NCBI GenBank assembly: GCA_030605835.1
Contig: JAUWHO010000029.1
Coordinates: forward strand, 1 to 64,000
Reading direction: 5' to 3'
DNA length: 64,000 nucleotides
DNA from: Candidatus Zixiibacteriota bacterium
Lineage (GTDB): Bacteria; Zixibacteria; MSB-5A5; DG-27
The notes below the pieces were generated by a model that did no database searches, had not been told where the DNA came from, and was given only the letters and a program-made list of their open reading frames with translations. This document shows positions 8,322 through 16,487 of the stretch, piece after piece. The position numbers were made by a program, and so were the translations under genes. Numbering within the stretch: position 1 is the stretch's first letter; each line of letters begins with the position of its first letter.

Positions 8322-8846
8322 ATGTCTTCAGGTTCCCTTCGGGGAAAAGTGTTGCTGGTGGTGGGGAGAAAGAAGGTCGGCAAAACCAGCCTCATCGAGA
8401 AGCTTCTGTCAGCATTGAAAGAGAGAGGCTACAAATTAGGGAGCATCAAATACACCACCGGAGATCACGAATTCGATACTCCCGGGAAGGATTCCTACAG
8501 GCACGCCAAAGCGGGGGCGGAAACTACCATGATTCTCTCTCCCCACAAAGCCGCTATCTTCTCAAGCAGCCTGAGGGACAGACAGTTTGAAGAGGTTCTA
8601 GATTTTCTTTTCCGGGGATACGACCTGGTGCTGGGGGAGGGATTCAGAAGCTCACCATATCCGAAAATCGAAGTTCACAATACAGAAGGCAACTCCGCCC
8701 CTCTCTGTTCGCCAGAGGATAACCTGATCGCTTTAGTCTCCAAGAGAAAGGTTGATATTGGCGTACCCTGCTTTTCGCCGGAAACAATTGACCCCTTAGT
8801 AGAGTTCATCGAAGAAAGGTTTTTAAAAAAAGATAGAAAGCAGTGA
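8322..8846 (+). CDS. mobB: molybdopterin-guanine dinucleotide biosynthesis adapter protein MobB
   Basis: A P-loop GTP-binding protein that assists MobA in attaching GMP to molybdopterin to make the MGD cofactor needed by FdnG. The Walker A motif VVGRKKVGKTSLIEKL is near the N-terminus, followed by the family segments GSIKYTTGDHEFDTPGKDSYRHAKAGA and DLVLGEGFRSSPYPKIEV. About 174 residues from the chosen ATG at 8322, which follows GGGAGTGAGA. A longer frame from 8262 would overlap the 52-residue gene and has no ribosome binding site; a GTG at 8310 is a possible alternative. The stop codon overlaps the GTG start of the TonB-dependent receptor. Confidence 0.92.
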   Translation: MSSGSLRGKVLLVVGRKKVGKTSLIEKLLSALKERGYKLGSIKYTTGDHEFDTPGKDSYRHAKAGAETTMILSPHKAAIFSSSLRDRQFEEVLDFLFRGYDLVLGEGFRSSPYPKIEVHNTEGNSAPLCSPEDNLIALVSKRKVDIGVPCFSPETIDPLVEFIEERFLKKDRKQ

Positions 8847-10825
8847 CAGCCAAGATTCTGAAACCTCTCGCGGTAGCGTTCCTTCTGGTCCTTCTTTTTC
8901 TTTGGAATATCGCCGAGGCCGACATCGCTTCGGATTCCCTGCGGACCTACTATTTGGGGGAGGTGGTGGTAACCGCAAAGAGGTCTCCGGCAAGCCTGAC
9001 CACCAGCCTGCGGGAGGTGACAAAAGAGGAGATGGCCGCGCGCCAGATTCAGACCGTGGCGGAGGCGATTCAGACTCTGCCGGGAGGGTATGTCTCTATC
9101 GGTGCCCGCAACGAGATGGTGGTGCAACTGCGCGGAATTGAACAGAGGCAGGTTGCAGTCCTTTTGGACGGGGTGCCGATCTACGTGCCCTACGACGGGG
9201 TCGTCGACCTCGGGGAGATCCCCATGGAGGTGGTGGAAAAAATCACCGTCACCGCCGGAAATGCCTCGGTGTTGTATGGGCCCAATTCCCTGGGGGGAAC
9301 CATAAATATCATCAGCAAGTCGCCCGGAAGACTTCAGAGCCACGTCCAAACGACATTTGGCAGCGGAAATCTCCAGGTCTATTCATTAGGGGGAAGCGGA
9401 ACGGTGGGGAGTTTCGGTTACCTGTTGACGGGATCTTATCGCCGGCAGGATCATTTCCGCTTGAGCGATGATTTTCCCGAGGCTCCCAACGAGGACGGAG
9501 AATACCGCGACAACAGCGATTACGAGAAATTTGATTTCCTTGCCAAGCTATCCTGGCGTCCCAATAACCGACACCATACCGCGCTGTCGCTCTCTCATCT
9601 GACCAATGAGAAGGGCGTTCCCCCGAAAATCTACGATGAGCGACCGCGCTTTTGGCGTTTTCCGGAGTGGAGAAAGTGGGTGCTCAATTTGACCACCAGC
9701 CAGACCTTCGACCCCGGTTGGTTCCTGAAAGGGACCTTCTTCTACGACAAGTATGACAACATCCTCGATTCCTACGACGATGACACTTATAGCACTCAAA
9801 CGAAAAGGTATGCCTTCCATTCCGTCTACGACGATTACTCCGCCGGTTTCAACTTCTATGTGACCAAGTCCTTCTCTGAGAAAAATGAGTTGACCCTGGG
9901 GGCGGGCCTCAAAAGGGATGTCCACCGGGAGCAGCCGGGCAGAGGTGAGCCCTTCGAGTGGTACGAGATCCAAAGCTACAACCTCGGTCTGGAGGATGAG
10001 TGGACTGTCTCGAGGAAGCTGGCGCTCTCCGGAGGCCTGAGCCTGAATATGCTGCACCCCATCTTCGCCGAAGCTGCACCATTGCGAGACGATATGAGCA
10101 CCCTCGACGGTCGGTTGGGAGCCCACATTTCTCTGACCGAGACTATGAGCCTGTTCGGCTCCATCGGGAAAAAGACCAGATTCCCAACCTTGAAGGAGTT
10201 ATACTCCGGGTATGCCGGACGCAATGTTCCTAACCCGGATCTGAAGGAGGAATCGGCCACAAACATGGAACTGGGTGTCTCTCTGTTGTGGGGTCACTCC
10301 GGCAGAGCGGAGCTGGTCTTATTCGACAGCGAGATCACCAACCTGGTTGTCGACAGGGTCGTTGTTGTGGAGGGCGAAGAGAAAGAAATGCTGGACAATA
10401 TCGGCAAGGCTCGTCATCTGGGGATGGAGCTGGGGGGGAACTTCTCTCCCGCAGGGAATCTCTCTCTGTCCAGCAGCTACACCTTCCTGAAGGCTCTGAA
10501 CCGCTCTCCCGGCCAGGAGGGGAACAAGCTTCCCTATCGTCCCCAACATCGGATTCTTGTGGGGATTGACTACACCTTGCCAACAGAATCAACTCTGAGA
10601 CTCAACAGCACTTTCACCAGCGAGAGGAGCTATTTTGACCGCGATGATAACCTCCAGGAGCTGCCCGGGTATTTCACCGTTGATTTCCACCTCAGCCAAC
10701 ATCTAGGCGAATACCTGAGTTTCAATTTTTCGCTTTACAATCTATTCGATGAGTATTACGAGTCCGAATACGGTATCCCCATGCCGGGGAGAAATTTTTC
10801 AATCGGAATCGAGATGAGTTATTAG
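8843..10825 (+). CDS. TonB-dependent outer-membrane receptor in the molybdenum cofactor operon
   Basis: An energy-gated outer-membrane receptor for a scarce, tightly bound nutrient. The 660-residue protein has a GTG start overlapping the mobB stop (GTGA), a signal peptide (about 1-27), a TonB-box-like LGEVVVTAKR, then a plug domain (EAIQTLPGGYVSI, VQLRGIEQRQVAVLLDGVPI, ITVTAGNASVLYGPNSLGGTINIISK) and a 22-strand-type barrel ending NFSIGIEMSY. The barrel contains LRLNSTFTSERSYFD and LYNLFDEYYESEYG, typical of cobalamin or siderophore receptors. It is wedged with no gap between mobB and mobA. I infer that it may import a molybdenum, tungsten or similar chelate used for the formate dehydrogenase, but the substrate cannot be read from sequence. 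No TonB/ExbBD genes are nearby. Confidence 0.9.
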   Translation: MTAKILKPLAVAFLLVLLFLWNIAEADIASDSLRTYYLGEVVVTAKRSPASLTTSLREVTKEEMAARQIQTVAEAIQTLPGGYVSIGARNEMVVQLRGIEQRQVAVLLDGVPIYVPYDGVVDLGEIPMEVVEKITVTAGNASVLYGPNSLGGTINIISKSPGRLQSHVQTTFGSGNLQVYSLGGSGTVGSFGYLLTGSYRRQDHFRLSDDFPEAPNEDGEYRDNSDYEKFDFLAKLSWRPNNRHHTALSLSHLTNEKGVPPKIYDERPRFWRFPEWRKWVLNLTTSQTFDPGWFLKGTFFYDKYDNILDSYDDDTYSTQTKRYAFHSVYDDYSAGFNFYVTKSFSEKNELTLGAGLKRDVHREQPGRGEPFEWYEIQSYNLGLEDEWTVSRKLALSGGLSLNMLHPIFAEAAPLRDDMSTLDGRLGAHISLTETMSLFGSIGKKTRFPTLKELYSGYAGRNVPNPDLKEESATNMELGVSLLWGHSGRAELVLFDSEITNLVVDRVVVVEGEEKEMLDNIGKARHLGMELGGNFSPAGNLSLSSSYTFLKALNRSPGQEGNKLPYRPQHRILVGIDYTLPTESTLRLNSTFTSERSYFDRDDNLQELPGYFTVDFHLSQHLGEYLSFNFSLYNLFDEYYESEYGIPMPGRNFSIGIEMSY

Positions 10826-11422
10826 ATGACCGGGATAATCCTCGCTGGAGGCAAAAACACCAGAATTGCAGAAGAGAAAGCCTTCATTCAGCTTGAAGGT
10901 GGCCAACCCCTCATCGCCCGGATCATCAAAGTCCTCAAAGCTCTCTTCCCGGAGATATTGATAGTCGCCAATAAGAGGGAGGCGTATCGGGATTATGACC
11001 TCCCGGTAGTGCAGGATTTGATTAAGGGCAAAGGCCCCTTAGGAGGGATCTTCACCGGGCTCTGCTATTCCACTTCTGATTACAACTTCGTGGTGGGGTG
11101 CGACATGCCCTTCATAGAACCCTCGCTCGTGAAGTTCATGGTAGAGAGCTCTGAGGGGTACGATGTCGTCATTCCCGAAATCGGAGGGGAGGTGGAGCCG
11201 CTCTTTGCCCTGTATTCAAAAAGCTGCATTGCGGTTATCTTCGAGCATCTGATGAGGGACAACCTCAAAACCAGAGAAATCCTGGATAAACTGAAGGTGA
11301 AGAGGATCGGCAAAAAAGAGATAGACCGATTTGACCCCCGGCGTTTGAGCTTTTTTAATCTTAATACTCCGGCAGACCAGAAGAGGGCCGAGGAGCTTCT
11401 CCAAGATTATGCCTCAAAATAA
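10826..11422 (+). CDS. mobA: molybdenum cofactor guanylyltransferase MobA
   Basis: Transfers GMP from GTP to molybdopterin, giving the MGD form bound by FdnG; cytoplasmic. The 198-residue protein has the nucleotidyltransferase signature ILAGGKNTRIAEEKAFI at residues 4-20, the middle motif QDLIKGKGPLGGIFTGL and the metal-binding VVGCDMPFI. The length is normal for the family. Its ATG follows the TAG of the receptor gene directly, with no intergenic base, so the two are transcribed together and probably coupled. FdhD follows 27 bases later. Confidence 0.93.
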   Translation: MTGIILAGGKNTRIAEEKAFIQLEGGQPLIARIIKVLKALFPEILIVANKREAYRDYDLPVVQDLIKGKGPLGGIFTGLCYSTSDYNFVVGCDMPFIEPSLVKFMVESSEGYDVVIPEIGGEVEPLFALYSKSCIAVIFEHLMRDNLKTREILDKLKVKRIGKKEIDRFDPRRLSFFNLNTPADQKRAEELLQDYASK

Positions 11423-11449
11423 CCTGTAAGTCTCAGGAGTGAGGTCCAG

Positions 11450-12247
11450 TTGGCACCGGCGACGAAAAGCTATCCGGTAATCAGGATTAAAGGGGGAAAG
11501 AGATCCGGCGAAAGGGATACGGTTGTAGATGAGGGAGAACTGACCATCTTTCTGAACGGCCAGAAGGTCGTCACCCTCTCTTGCACCCCCAAGGAAGAGA
11601 AATACTTGGCCCTCGGGTTTCTCTTCTCGGAGGGGATAGTCAAAGATAGAGGGGAGATAAAGAGAGTAGCCTCATATCCGCAGAGAGAAGAGGTGAGGGT
11701 CTTCACCAAAAGGGAGGACAAGCTCTCCGGGGACTTCCTTCAAACTGCGGTTCTGACTTCAGGCTGTGGAAAGGGTAAGAGCTTCAAGTCTCTGGAGAAG
11801 ATAAACCCTCTCGAAGATATTCTGCTCAATTTCGACTTCAGCCTCACCCCCTCTGAGATTCTATCTTTGATGAGGGAGTTCGACAGCAAGTCAACGTTGT
11901 TCAAAAGGACCGGCGGTGTGCACGGTGCCGCCCTTGCTGACAGGGAGAGAATCCTGCTGTTTGCCGAGGATGTCGGTAGACATAACGCCGTCGATAAGGT
12001 TCTGGGCAAAGCCCTTATGAAGAGAATCATCCTGAAAGATAAGCTGATCCTCTCCAGCGGCAGAATATCCTCCGATCTATTGGTTAAAGTCTGGAGGGCC
12101 GGATTGAGCCTCATCTGTTCGAGGTCTGCGCCCACCGGTAAGGCCTTGGATTTGGCAAAGAACCTGGGAGTAACCGTGGTCGGGTTTGTCCGGGGAAGGA
12201 GAATGAACGTCTACACTTATCCAGCCAGGATAGCCACCTCCGAATAG
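11450..12247 (+). CDS. fdhD: formate dehydrogenase sulfurtransferase FdhD
   Basis: Transfers sulfur from a cysteine desulfurase to the molybdenum cofactor of formate dehydrogenase, which is essential for activity. The 265-residue protein starts at TTG behind AGGAGTGAGG. Family segments are EKYLALGFLFSEGIV, VLTSGCGKG with the conserved Cys (one Cys rather than the CxxC of E. coli), RTGGVHGAAL, EDVGRHNAVDKVLG and LILSSGRISSDLLVK, and ICSRSAPTGKALDLAKNLGVTVVGFVRG. Last gene of the + strand formate dehydrogenase block; it converges with the agmatinase gene. Confidence 0.95.
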   Translation: MAPATKSYPVIRIKGGKRSGERDTVVDEGELTIFLNGQKVVTLSCTPKEEKYLALGFLFSEGIVKDRGEIKRVASYPQREEVRVFTKREDKLSGDFLQTAVLTSGCGKGKSFKSLEKINPLEDILLNFDFSLTPSEILSLMREFDSKSTLFKRTGGVHGAALADRERILLFAEDVGRHNAVDKVLGKALMKRIILKDKLILSSGRISSDLLVKVWRAGLSLICSRSAPTGKALDLAKNLGVTVVGFVRGRRMNVYTYPARIATSE

Positions 12248-12370
12248 AATCCCCCAGCCTTAGCGCAATCTGCCGGTCGGATGCGGTGAATTGATAAATG
12301 GTTAGTCGTTGGCAGCCAGTGGTCAGCACTTGATGGCTGACGGTTGCTAATTGCTGGTTACCAATTGACG
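12248..12370. other. short convergent spacer with word-like degenerate repeats
   Basis: Lies between the convergent fdhD and agmatinase genes. It is built from variations of short words (GGTTAGTCGTTGGCAGCCAGTGG, GATGGCTGACGG, GCTAATTGCTGG). Similar phrases recur at 14690, 29600 and 40825. No gene and no clear terminator seen. Confidence 0.4.
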
Positions 12371-13267
12371 TTATCCCTTTGAGGAATTCCTTTGCCTTTG
12401 AAAAATATATCCAATGATCCTATAGACCAGGCTGGCAGTGAGGAAATCCGAAGTCTGATTCCCCGGTATGGGCGATAGCTCGACGACGTCGAAGCCAACC
12501 AGGTTCTTTTCGGCAACAACTCTCTTCAGAAGTGATAAGACTTGCTGCCAGGAGAGTCCCCCGGGTTCGGGAGTTCCCACCGCCGGTATTATGGAGGGGT
12601 CAAACACGTCCATATCAACGGTGAGATAGACATTCTCGGAGAGGCGCTCCAGGCATTTCTCTATCCAATCTCCCTTATCGTCGATCTGCTCAGCATAGAT
12701 GGGTCGCAGTTTTCTCTCCCGTATAAAATTGAACTCCTCTCGACTCAGATTCCTCACCCCCACCGGCACGATCGGACAGACCTCATCGACGCGACGCATC
12801 ACGCAGGCGTGATTGAAGGGGCTACCCTGGTAACGGTCTCTCAGATCTCCGTGAGCATCCAGCTGCAAGACGGATAAGTCTCCATATTTCTCCCGGTAAG
12901 CTTTTACCGCACCCAAAGAGAGGGAATGCTCCCCTCCGAGGAGGACGACTATTTTGTCCTTTTCGATGAATTCCCGACAGGCCCTTCTGACCTTTTCGAT
13001 CATGTATTCCGGTCCCCGAGTGTCAACCTCTAAGAAGTCACAGGTGAAAATACCGATCTCGCTGGGGTCGGCCTTGAGTTCGAGGTCGAAGGTCTCCACC
13101 TCCTGGGAGGCTTGTATTATAGCGGAGGGACCCAACTTCGTCCCCGGACGATAAGTGACCGTGGCCTCGTACGGAACCGGCAGAATGACGATCCTGCAGT
13201 TGTCGAGAGTTGAGCTTCGATTCTCCAGGCCCAAGAAACTCTGTGGACGGAAAGAGAGCTCTTCCAT
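12371..13267 (-). CDS. speB: agmatinase (ureohydrolase family)
   Basis: Hydrolyses agmatine to putrescine and urea with a binuclear manganese site; cytoplasmic. The 298-residue protein shows the ureohydrolase metal ligand motifs in order: LLGGEHSLSLGA, QLDAHGDLRD and TVDMDVFDPSIIPAVGTPEPGG. PYEATVTYRPGTKLGP near the N-terminus is also typical of agmatinase rather than arginase. It is the last gene of a three-gene operon that begins with a pyruvoyl-dependent arginine decarboxylase, which would make its substrate. The spacing to the methyltransferase gene is 11 bases. Confidence 0.92.
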   Translation of the reverse strand: MEELSFRPQSFLGLENRSSTLDNCRIVILPVPYEATVTYRPGTKLGPSAIIQASQEVETFDLELKADPSEIGIFTCDFLEVDTRGPEYMIEKVRRACREFIEKDKIVVLLGGEHSLSLGAVKAYREKYGDLSVLQLDAHGDLRDRYQGSPFNHACVMRRVDEVCPIVPVGVRNLSREEFNFIRERKLRPIYAEQIDDKGDWIEKCLERLSENVYLTVDMDVFDPSIIPAVGTPEPGGLSWQQVLSLLKRVVAEKNLVGFDVVELSPIPGNQTSDFLTASLVYRIIGYIFQRQRNSSKG

Positions 13268-13278
13268 AGAACGATACC

Positions 13279-14016
13279 TCAGTGGGCGATGTATAATAGT
13301 CTCTCTGCAGATTCAATCGCTTCGTGCCTATCGAAGCTCTCGATGACTATCTTTCGGAAGCCGGCTTTCGCCAGAAGTTGAGTGACCTCTCTTTGAGGAT
13401 AAGCTCGCTCCCGAATCACCTGTTTGAAGTGGTCGTATAGATCACCCCGTTTACGTACGAAACCCTCAATTACGATTTCGATCCTATCCCCGGCGGGATT
13501 CCGCTTCCCCTCGGTCAAAACGAGGTAGCCTTCCTCCCTGTCGATTTCCACGTTGTCCCAGATTTGCAGACCTTTCGGAGTAATCATATCGAAGATGAAT
13601 CTTCCCCGAGCATTGAGATGTCTGCGAGCGGTCTTGAGTGCTAAAAGCAGGTCCGCTTTGGAGGTGAGGTGATTCAACGAATCGAAGAAGCAACATACCA
13701 GGTCGAACCTCTCCTTTAGAGAAAGCCGGCGAATGTCGCCTCGGACAAATCTGATCATCTTTCCCCCTCTTTTTCTCCTGGCCTGCTTTAACATCAGCTC
13801 GGAGAGATCCACGCCGGTGACCCGGTATCCCTCCCCCGCCAACAGCACTGCCAAGTCTCCGGTGCCGCAGGCCAGATCGAGAACGGTCTCGACCGGGGAG
13901 GGGACGACCGTTAGAGTCTTTTTCAGACGCCGGAAGGCCTGTCGGGAGAAATCGTCCCACCCTAAGAAATCGTAATAGGAGGCGAACTTGGAATAACCAC
14001 CAGGGGATTTAGTCAT
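13279..14016 (-). CDS. class I SAM-dependent methyltransferase in the polyamine operon
   Basis: A 245-residue Rossmann-type methyltransferase. Motif I is VLDLACGTGDLAVLLAGEGYRVTGVDLSELML at about residues 42-73, followed by FVRGDIRRLSL and DLVCCFFDSLNHLT. Substrate unknown. It is encoded between arginine decarboxylase and agmatinase with gaps of 15 and 11 bases, so it is co-transcribed with them. It may act on a polyamine or be an unrelated passenger; nothing in the sequence decides this. Confidence 0.85.
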   Translation of the reverse strand: MTKSPGGYSKFASYYDFLGWDDFSRQAFRRLKKTLTVVPSPVETVLDLACGTGDLAVLLAGEGYRVTGVDLSELMLKQARRKRGGKMIRFVRGDIRRLSLKERFDLVCCFFDSLNHLTSKADLLLALKTARRHLNARGRFIFDMITPKGLQIWDNVEIDREEGYLVLTEGKRNPAGDRIEIVIEGFVRKRGDLYDHFKQVIRERAYPQREVTQLLAKAGFRKIVIESFDRHEAIESAERLLYIAH

Positions 14017-14031
14017 CGGGAGAGACCCTGG

Positions 14032-14589
14032 TTAGTGTAATTCCGGGAGAAACACCGCCGCCGCAACTACGGTGGTCCAGAGACCGTTTTTATGTCCCTC
14101 CGCCGATTGGGTGATGTTAGTAGTTCTCACGATCTTACCGGAGATGCGCCAGATCTCCTTGCGCTCGTCCCAGCTTTTGTCCAGGTCGATATCGATCCCC
14201 AGGGTGGAGGCCAACATCGTTGCCGCCAAATCTTCAGCATAGTCCCCGGCTTTCTTGGCGGTCTCGCCGAAGGCGGAGTGTTCCGAGATGTAACCGTACT
14301 GATGGCAGTCGTGGGGAATCGCAAGCCCAATGGAGGCGGAGATCAAGCGGTTAGGTTCATTGGTGGCGGTGCGGCTCATGACAGAGTGGACTATCTGGCC
14401 GTCGATCAGGCTTTTCAATCCCCGACTACGCGGGACCAGTTTACACTCCGGTGGGAAGATGCTGGAGACGCTCACAATGTTGAACTGTGCAATTCCAGCG
14501 GACCGCAAAGCTAACTCGTAGCTGGAGAGCTCTTCTCGATGGCGACCAACCCCCTTGGTCAAGAAAAGCTTCTTTGGTATGACTAACAT
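14032..14589 (-). CDS. pyruvoyl-dependent arginine decarboxylase
   Basis: Decarboxylates arginine to agmatine using a pyruvoyl group formed by self-cleavage at a Ser-Ser bond. The 185-residue protein from the ATG at 14589 starts MLVIPKKLFLTKGVGRH, a characteristic N-terminus. The cleavage segment is VSVSSIFPPEC, with Ser42/Ser43 as the likely cleavage pair, followed by GQIVHSVMSR and GLAIPH. A longer frame back to 14709 adds 40 residues of low-complexity sequence that do not fit the family, so I prefer the inner start. The ribosome binding site is weak (GGAGAAAG, rather far). First gene of the arginine-to-putrescine operon. Confidence 0.9.
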   Translation of the reverse strand: MLVIPKKLFLTKGVGRHREELSSYELALRSAGIAQFNIVSVSSIFPPECKLVPRSRGLKSLIDGQIVHSVMSRTATNEPNRLISASIGLAIPHDCHQYGYISEHSAFGETAKKAGDYAEDLAATMLASTLGIDIDLDKSWDERKEIWRISGKIVRTTNITQSAEGHKNGLWTTVVAAAVFLPELH

Positions 14590-14709
14590 CTTTTTAAAAA
14601 CTACTTTCTCCGAAATAAAGCAGCAAAAAAATAAACTGAACGAAGGGGAAACGCAATAGGAAATTTCCGCTCCCTCGATGGTCAGTTCACAGTTCATGGT
14701 TGATGACAA

Positions 14710-15172
14710 GACACGCCCGCGCTTTTTGTCTCTTCGAATACAATCCGTAGGGGTCGGAATTTATCCGACGCGGCGGTCGCGCTTCAACCCACCTTTGTTG
14801 GCCTTACTCCCGGTGGCGGCCACCTGAGGTGGCCCGCCTGTCTGCCTGTGGCAGACCTCCGGCGGGAGGCCACTGGGCTACCCAGATGTAGGTTCACGAA
14901 TCACAGAAATAAAGATCACGGATGAGGGCATCCGTGACCAACGGGTGGTCACCAGTGACAGAGCGTCAGGGCACGTCCCCGCCCGAGGCGGGGACTTCGG
15001 TCCTGACGCAACAGGAGAAAGGGCAGTGATAAATTCGCCCCCCTGCGGTGTAGATTTTTGTCGGGCTGGAAAGCCCGACCTATGCAGTTTGGGTCAGGAC
15101 GGGAGCGAGCCCCGCGGAATGGTATTCACTGCATGCTGTATGCTATCTACCCGCCTAAGGCGGGCTGTTTGC
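14710..15172. repeat. palindrome-rich intergenic region without a gene
   Basis: About 460 bases between the polyamine and polysaccharide clusters. It holds several perfect short palindromes: GTCCCCGCC-CGA-GGCGGGGAC (about 14976-14996), GTCGGGCT-GGAA-AGCCCGAC (about 15060-15079) and CCCGCC-TAA-GGCGGG (about 15150-15164). There are also degenerate inverted copies near 14825-14875 (GCCTGTCTGCCTGTGGCAGAC). These look like REP-like or MITE-derived debris. Frames here have no plausible start or protein features. Confidence 0.6.
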
Positions 15173-16378
15173 TCACTTGGGTAATATCCGTCCCCGATGC
15201 CGGAGGACTCTTCGCATCAGGTTGGCAGCTATAATCTGGAGACGAAACGCTTTTTTGCCGAGGCGGTAGTTTACAAGTCCGGTGAAAAGCAACCTCATCC
15301 GCCAGCGGTCAAGGCTGGGGAAGCGACTGCGGTATGCCTGTCCGAAGAAACTGCGGTTGATCAACTGCGGGGTGACATAAGAGGGAGTCTGCCAGAAACC
15401 GGTGGAGAAGGTGGCCAAATATCCGGCCTTCTCGATCGCCAGCTTCTGACAGGTCTCGTCATATCCCCCGCCGGGCCAGGCCATGAAATCTATCTGACAC
15501 TTCAGTCCGGCCTCTAAAAGTCGCTTGCTCCCGATCAGCTCCTCTTCCAGGCGCCTGGTATGCTCCTCCTCGCTTTCGTAATAGCCACTTGACTTCTGCA
15601 CCGAGAGGAAATCGGCGGCGACGGCGAACAGCTGCTCCCTCCAGTCCGGATTCTCGAAAAAACCCACCCCCCCGTTTTCGCGGACGAAATCGGCAAGAGA
15701 TTGGTCTAAACTCTCATCCGGGAAAAAACGCCTCGCCAGAACGGATTTTTCAAACTGATAGACCGGGACACCGTAGGGCACCGCCTCCGGGTTGAATTTC
15801 TTAAGCCAGAGGTGTTTGTCCTGGGGTCTGGAGTTCCACACCAGCCAGAAGTACGGGTCTCCGGGATGGTGAAAGTCGGCTATCTCGTCACCGAAGAAAT
15901 ACCAGGTGTGGGTTTTGCAGTGTCCTTGAACGTCTATAACCCCGCTGGAGGCCAATTCCCGGAGCTCCGGCCAGGAGAGATAACCCCACCATTCCAGATC
16001 TTCCCTGGCACATCTTCCTTTCCAGACCTCTTCCAGATTGGGACGACAAATCTCCCGGGGGTCGATGAAGTCGGTGGCGACGAACACCGTCCCTTTCATG
16101 CCGTACTTTTTCAACAGCGGGTATGCGAAAACCCAGTTGTCCAGAAAGCCATCATCGAAGGTCAGAGCCACCGGCTTTTGGGGTAGTTTCCCTTCTCCAT
16201 TAAGATACTCATAAATATCGTAGAGGGAGACGGAGGTGAATCCCTTCTGTCTTAGATACCGAAGCTGTCTCTCGAACTCCTCCACCGGCAGGGAGAGGTG
16301 GCTCCATACGTGATTCTCGGCGTTATCGGCGATGGAGTGGTAAATCAATATGGCTAAATCCAGCGGCTTTGACGGCAT
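15173..16378 (-). CDS. polysaccharide deacetylase family protein (NodB domain)
   Basis: A 401-residue carbohydrate esterase 4-type enzyme, expected to remove acetyl groups from surface glycan or peptidoglycan. NodB motifs are visible: ILIYHSIAD near the N-terminus, VALTFDDGFLDN with the catalytic and zinc-binding Asp pair, and GHCKTHTW with the H-x3-H zinc ligands. About 140 residues after the H-x3-H motif come extra insertions before the closing FMAWPGGGYDE segment, which explains the long length. It lacks a signal peptide. It is the last gene of the - strand glycan cluster, downstream of a glycosyltransferase, so it probably modifies the polymer or its lipid-linked unit. Confidence 0.87.
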   Translation of the reverse strand: MPSKPLDLAILIYHSIADNAENHVWSHLSLPVEEFERQLRYLRQKGFTSVSLYDIYEYLNGEGKLPQKPVALTFDDGFLDNWVFAYPLLKKYGMKGTVFVATDFIDPREICRPNLEEVWKGRCAREDLEWWGYLSWPELRELASSGVIDVQGHCKTHTWYFFGDEIADFHHPGDPYFWLVWNSRPQDKHLWLKKFNPEAVPYGVPVYQFEKSVLARRFFPDESLDQSLADFVRENGGVGFFENPDWREQLFAVAADFLSVQKSSGYYESEEEHTRRLEEELIGSKRLLEAGLKCQIDFMAWPGGGYDETCQKLAIEKAGYLATFSTGFWQTPSYVTPQLINRSFFGQAYRSRFPSLDRWRMRLLFTGLVNYRLGKKAFRLQIIAANLMRRVLRHRGRILPK

Positions 16379-16487
16379 GATGGTTCAGCAATTAGCGTGA
16401 AAGCGGATAACCAACCTCAAGATGAGGAAAGGTCAAAGGGAAATCCTCAAATTCAGGGTCAAAGGAGTAGCACCAACTTAAAAAAGG

